From the NCBI GenBank assembly GCA_936450465.1, contig OW388296.1:10537867-10601866 (forward strand): a DNA stretch of 64,000 nucleotides, in the 5' to 3' direction. Both the position numbers and the translations under genes were made by a program. Positions 62,745 through 64,000 of the stretch are shown in pieces. The DNA is from Gibbula magus (taxonomy: Eukaryota; Mollusca; Gastropoda; Trochida; Trochidae). The notes under the pieces were generated by a model. That model was not told the origin of the DNA and made no database searches. It was given only the letters and a program-made list of their open reading frames with translations. Within the stretch, counting starts at the first letter, position 1, and each line of letters starts with the position of its first letter.

Positions 62745-63370
62745 GATTATAGGCCTCTTTGGCAACGGAGTACACTCTCTACTTGTCAGTCACTGGAGAC
62801 TTATGTAGGCTTTTATGTATCTTAAAGCTACCATCGTATGGCGAATTTGTAAGAAAACATGATATAAACGTAAATGGTTCATGTCAACGTTGTTTTAAAA
62901 GGGTTATTTTAACGGGTGCCCGGAACGAATCCAGTCAATGTGAGCTCAAGCTTTGCATTGCCCAGTGTTACAGTACAGATAAAAGATAATGACGATGTGG
63001 ATGCAGGCGAAACACTTCTCTGCATTTCTGCTCTTCTGCTTAACAGTTTAGAGACAATCACCTCTGTACTGTTGGAATAGGTAGATACACGTTTTGCCGT
63101 ATGATAAACTATCTATAAGAGAAATGAAGATCAATGAAATCAGATATCAGTTTGGTGCAGAGGAGTCACGTCTTTATCGCCCCGAGGAGTGTTTTAAACC
63201 GATTGTGTGTCTAGAATTAGCCTTCAAGTCCAAGTAAGTGTGATCTCCCATAGGGAACTCCCAAACTAGCTGCTCAAACAAAGCATATATTGATCACAAC
63301 TCTTCAATGTGAGGAGTTACATGTCTTATAGATGGTCACCTCTTCAGTCGGGGAGGACAATTGCTTCAAT
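62745..63370. repeat. Diverged duplication (pair with 17.1-17.8 kb)
   Basis: 62,745-62,960 resembles 23,400-23,600 and 17,115-17,370. 63,135-63,365 matches 17,600-17,830 block by block (ATCAGATATCAGTTTGGTGC, TGATCTCCCAT, ACTAGCTGCT). Direct orientation. The frame at 62,759-62,989 is not conserved. Confidence 0.65.
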
Positions 63371-64000
63371 ATTTCTGTAAAGTATAAAAGTGAATTTTTA
63401 ATTCTGAAAGCATGAAAATATATCTGCCGCACTCAAGAAGTTCTTGTTTTTCAAAACGCTCTTAAACAAGGCATGTTGAATAAATTATCGAGAGACTTCA
63501 TATTCTTGTCACGTTCGCCAGCTGAGAAAGAGCAACATTATATCTTAAGGGTGATCACATTTTAACTATTGAAAACACCGTGGTAATAAGCGAAACCTAT
63601 TATATGTAGCTTTCCTGACTGCTTTTGTGAAATAAATTATTTGAGATAAGAAGGTCAACTGATATGTTTCTGCCCAAGTGCCTTATAGAAGAAAAGCTTG
63701 GTGCTTTTGAAAGAAGAACGTTTTAATAATGATAATGAGGATACTTCTCACACATACAGCCAAATATATGGTTCAATGATTCCATCTGCTTGTGTGCTGA
63801 TGTCTACAAAAATGGTCGTTTTGGTATATCCATAACTATCGGAGATTGGGTAGTGAAATAGGAAATGTTTGCTTGTTTTATTACGTCTTACAGGTAATTT
63901 AGGTCATCTTTAATTTCCATCTTTCATATCTTTCATCGTAAATGCAAACCATTTTGAAATGGCGACTTCAGGATCCAATGTTTGTTTGAACAGACCTACA
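63371..64000. other. Intergenic, no gene seen
   Basis: AT-rich end of the window with no supportable feature. Confidence 0.45.

Overview
This is an AT-rich animal genomic window with no bacterial-style gene content. Long open frames are absent, and coding sequence appears only as short exons with splice sites. The repeats point to a marine mollusc, most likely a bivalve: 'pearl'-type elements (tandem ~150-170 bp cores followed by a GGAC/ACGG microsatellite), tRNA-derived SINEs, hAT MITEs that start TAAGGCTG, and GACCTTGACC-type repeats. The species call is inference.

Layout. Bases 1-26,240 are mostly old repeat-derived DNA. They hold several MITEs (971-1219, 3173-3320, 10676-11371, 22513-22864), a ~3.7-kb DNA transposon with palindromic subterminal repeats (6185-9900), a decayed LINE (19,086-20,470, minus), and a network of diverged direct duplications.

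Bases 26,269-55,287 form one very large symmetrical structure of about 29 kb. Its two ~5.35-kb arms are inverted relative to each other. From the tip inward, each arm has a ~20-bp end shared with the other arm, six copies of a 46-bp repeat, a single-copy segment with a TATA-box promoter pointing inward, about 25 copies of a 194/195-bp satellite unit, and then an alternating ACGT-rich tract. The ~17.6-kb centre carries at least three exons of a minus-strand spliced gene of unknown family, whose introns are full of pearl-type elements and hAT MITEs. I read the whole as a giant foldback-type element, or satellite-armed transposon, that encloses a host-like gene. No transposase was seen.

Bases 55,288-64,000 contain a complete solo LTR with a target-site duplication (55,781-57,003), a decayed element with CCTGTATCAGCCC repeats (59,789-60,329), a tRNA-derived SINE (~62,190-62,465), and segments homologous to 14.7-17.8 kb in the same order and orientation.

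Most of the window is non-coding. The best gene evidence is the minus-strand set of exons at 46,540-46,433, 37,615-37,426 and 35,312-35,186. They agree in splice phase and end in a stop codon followed closely by a polyadenylation signal.
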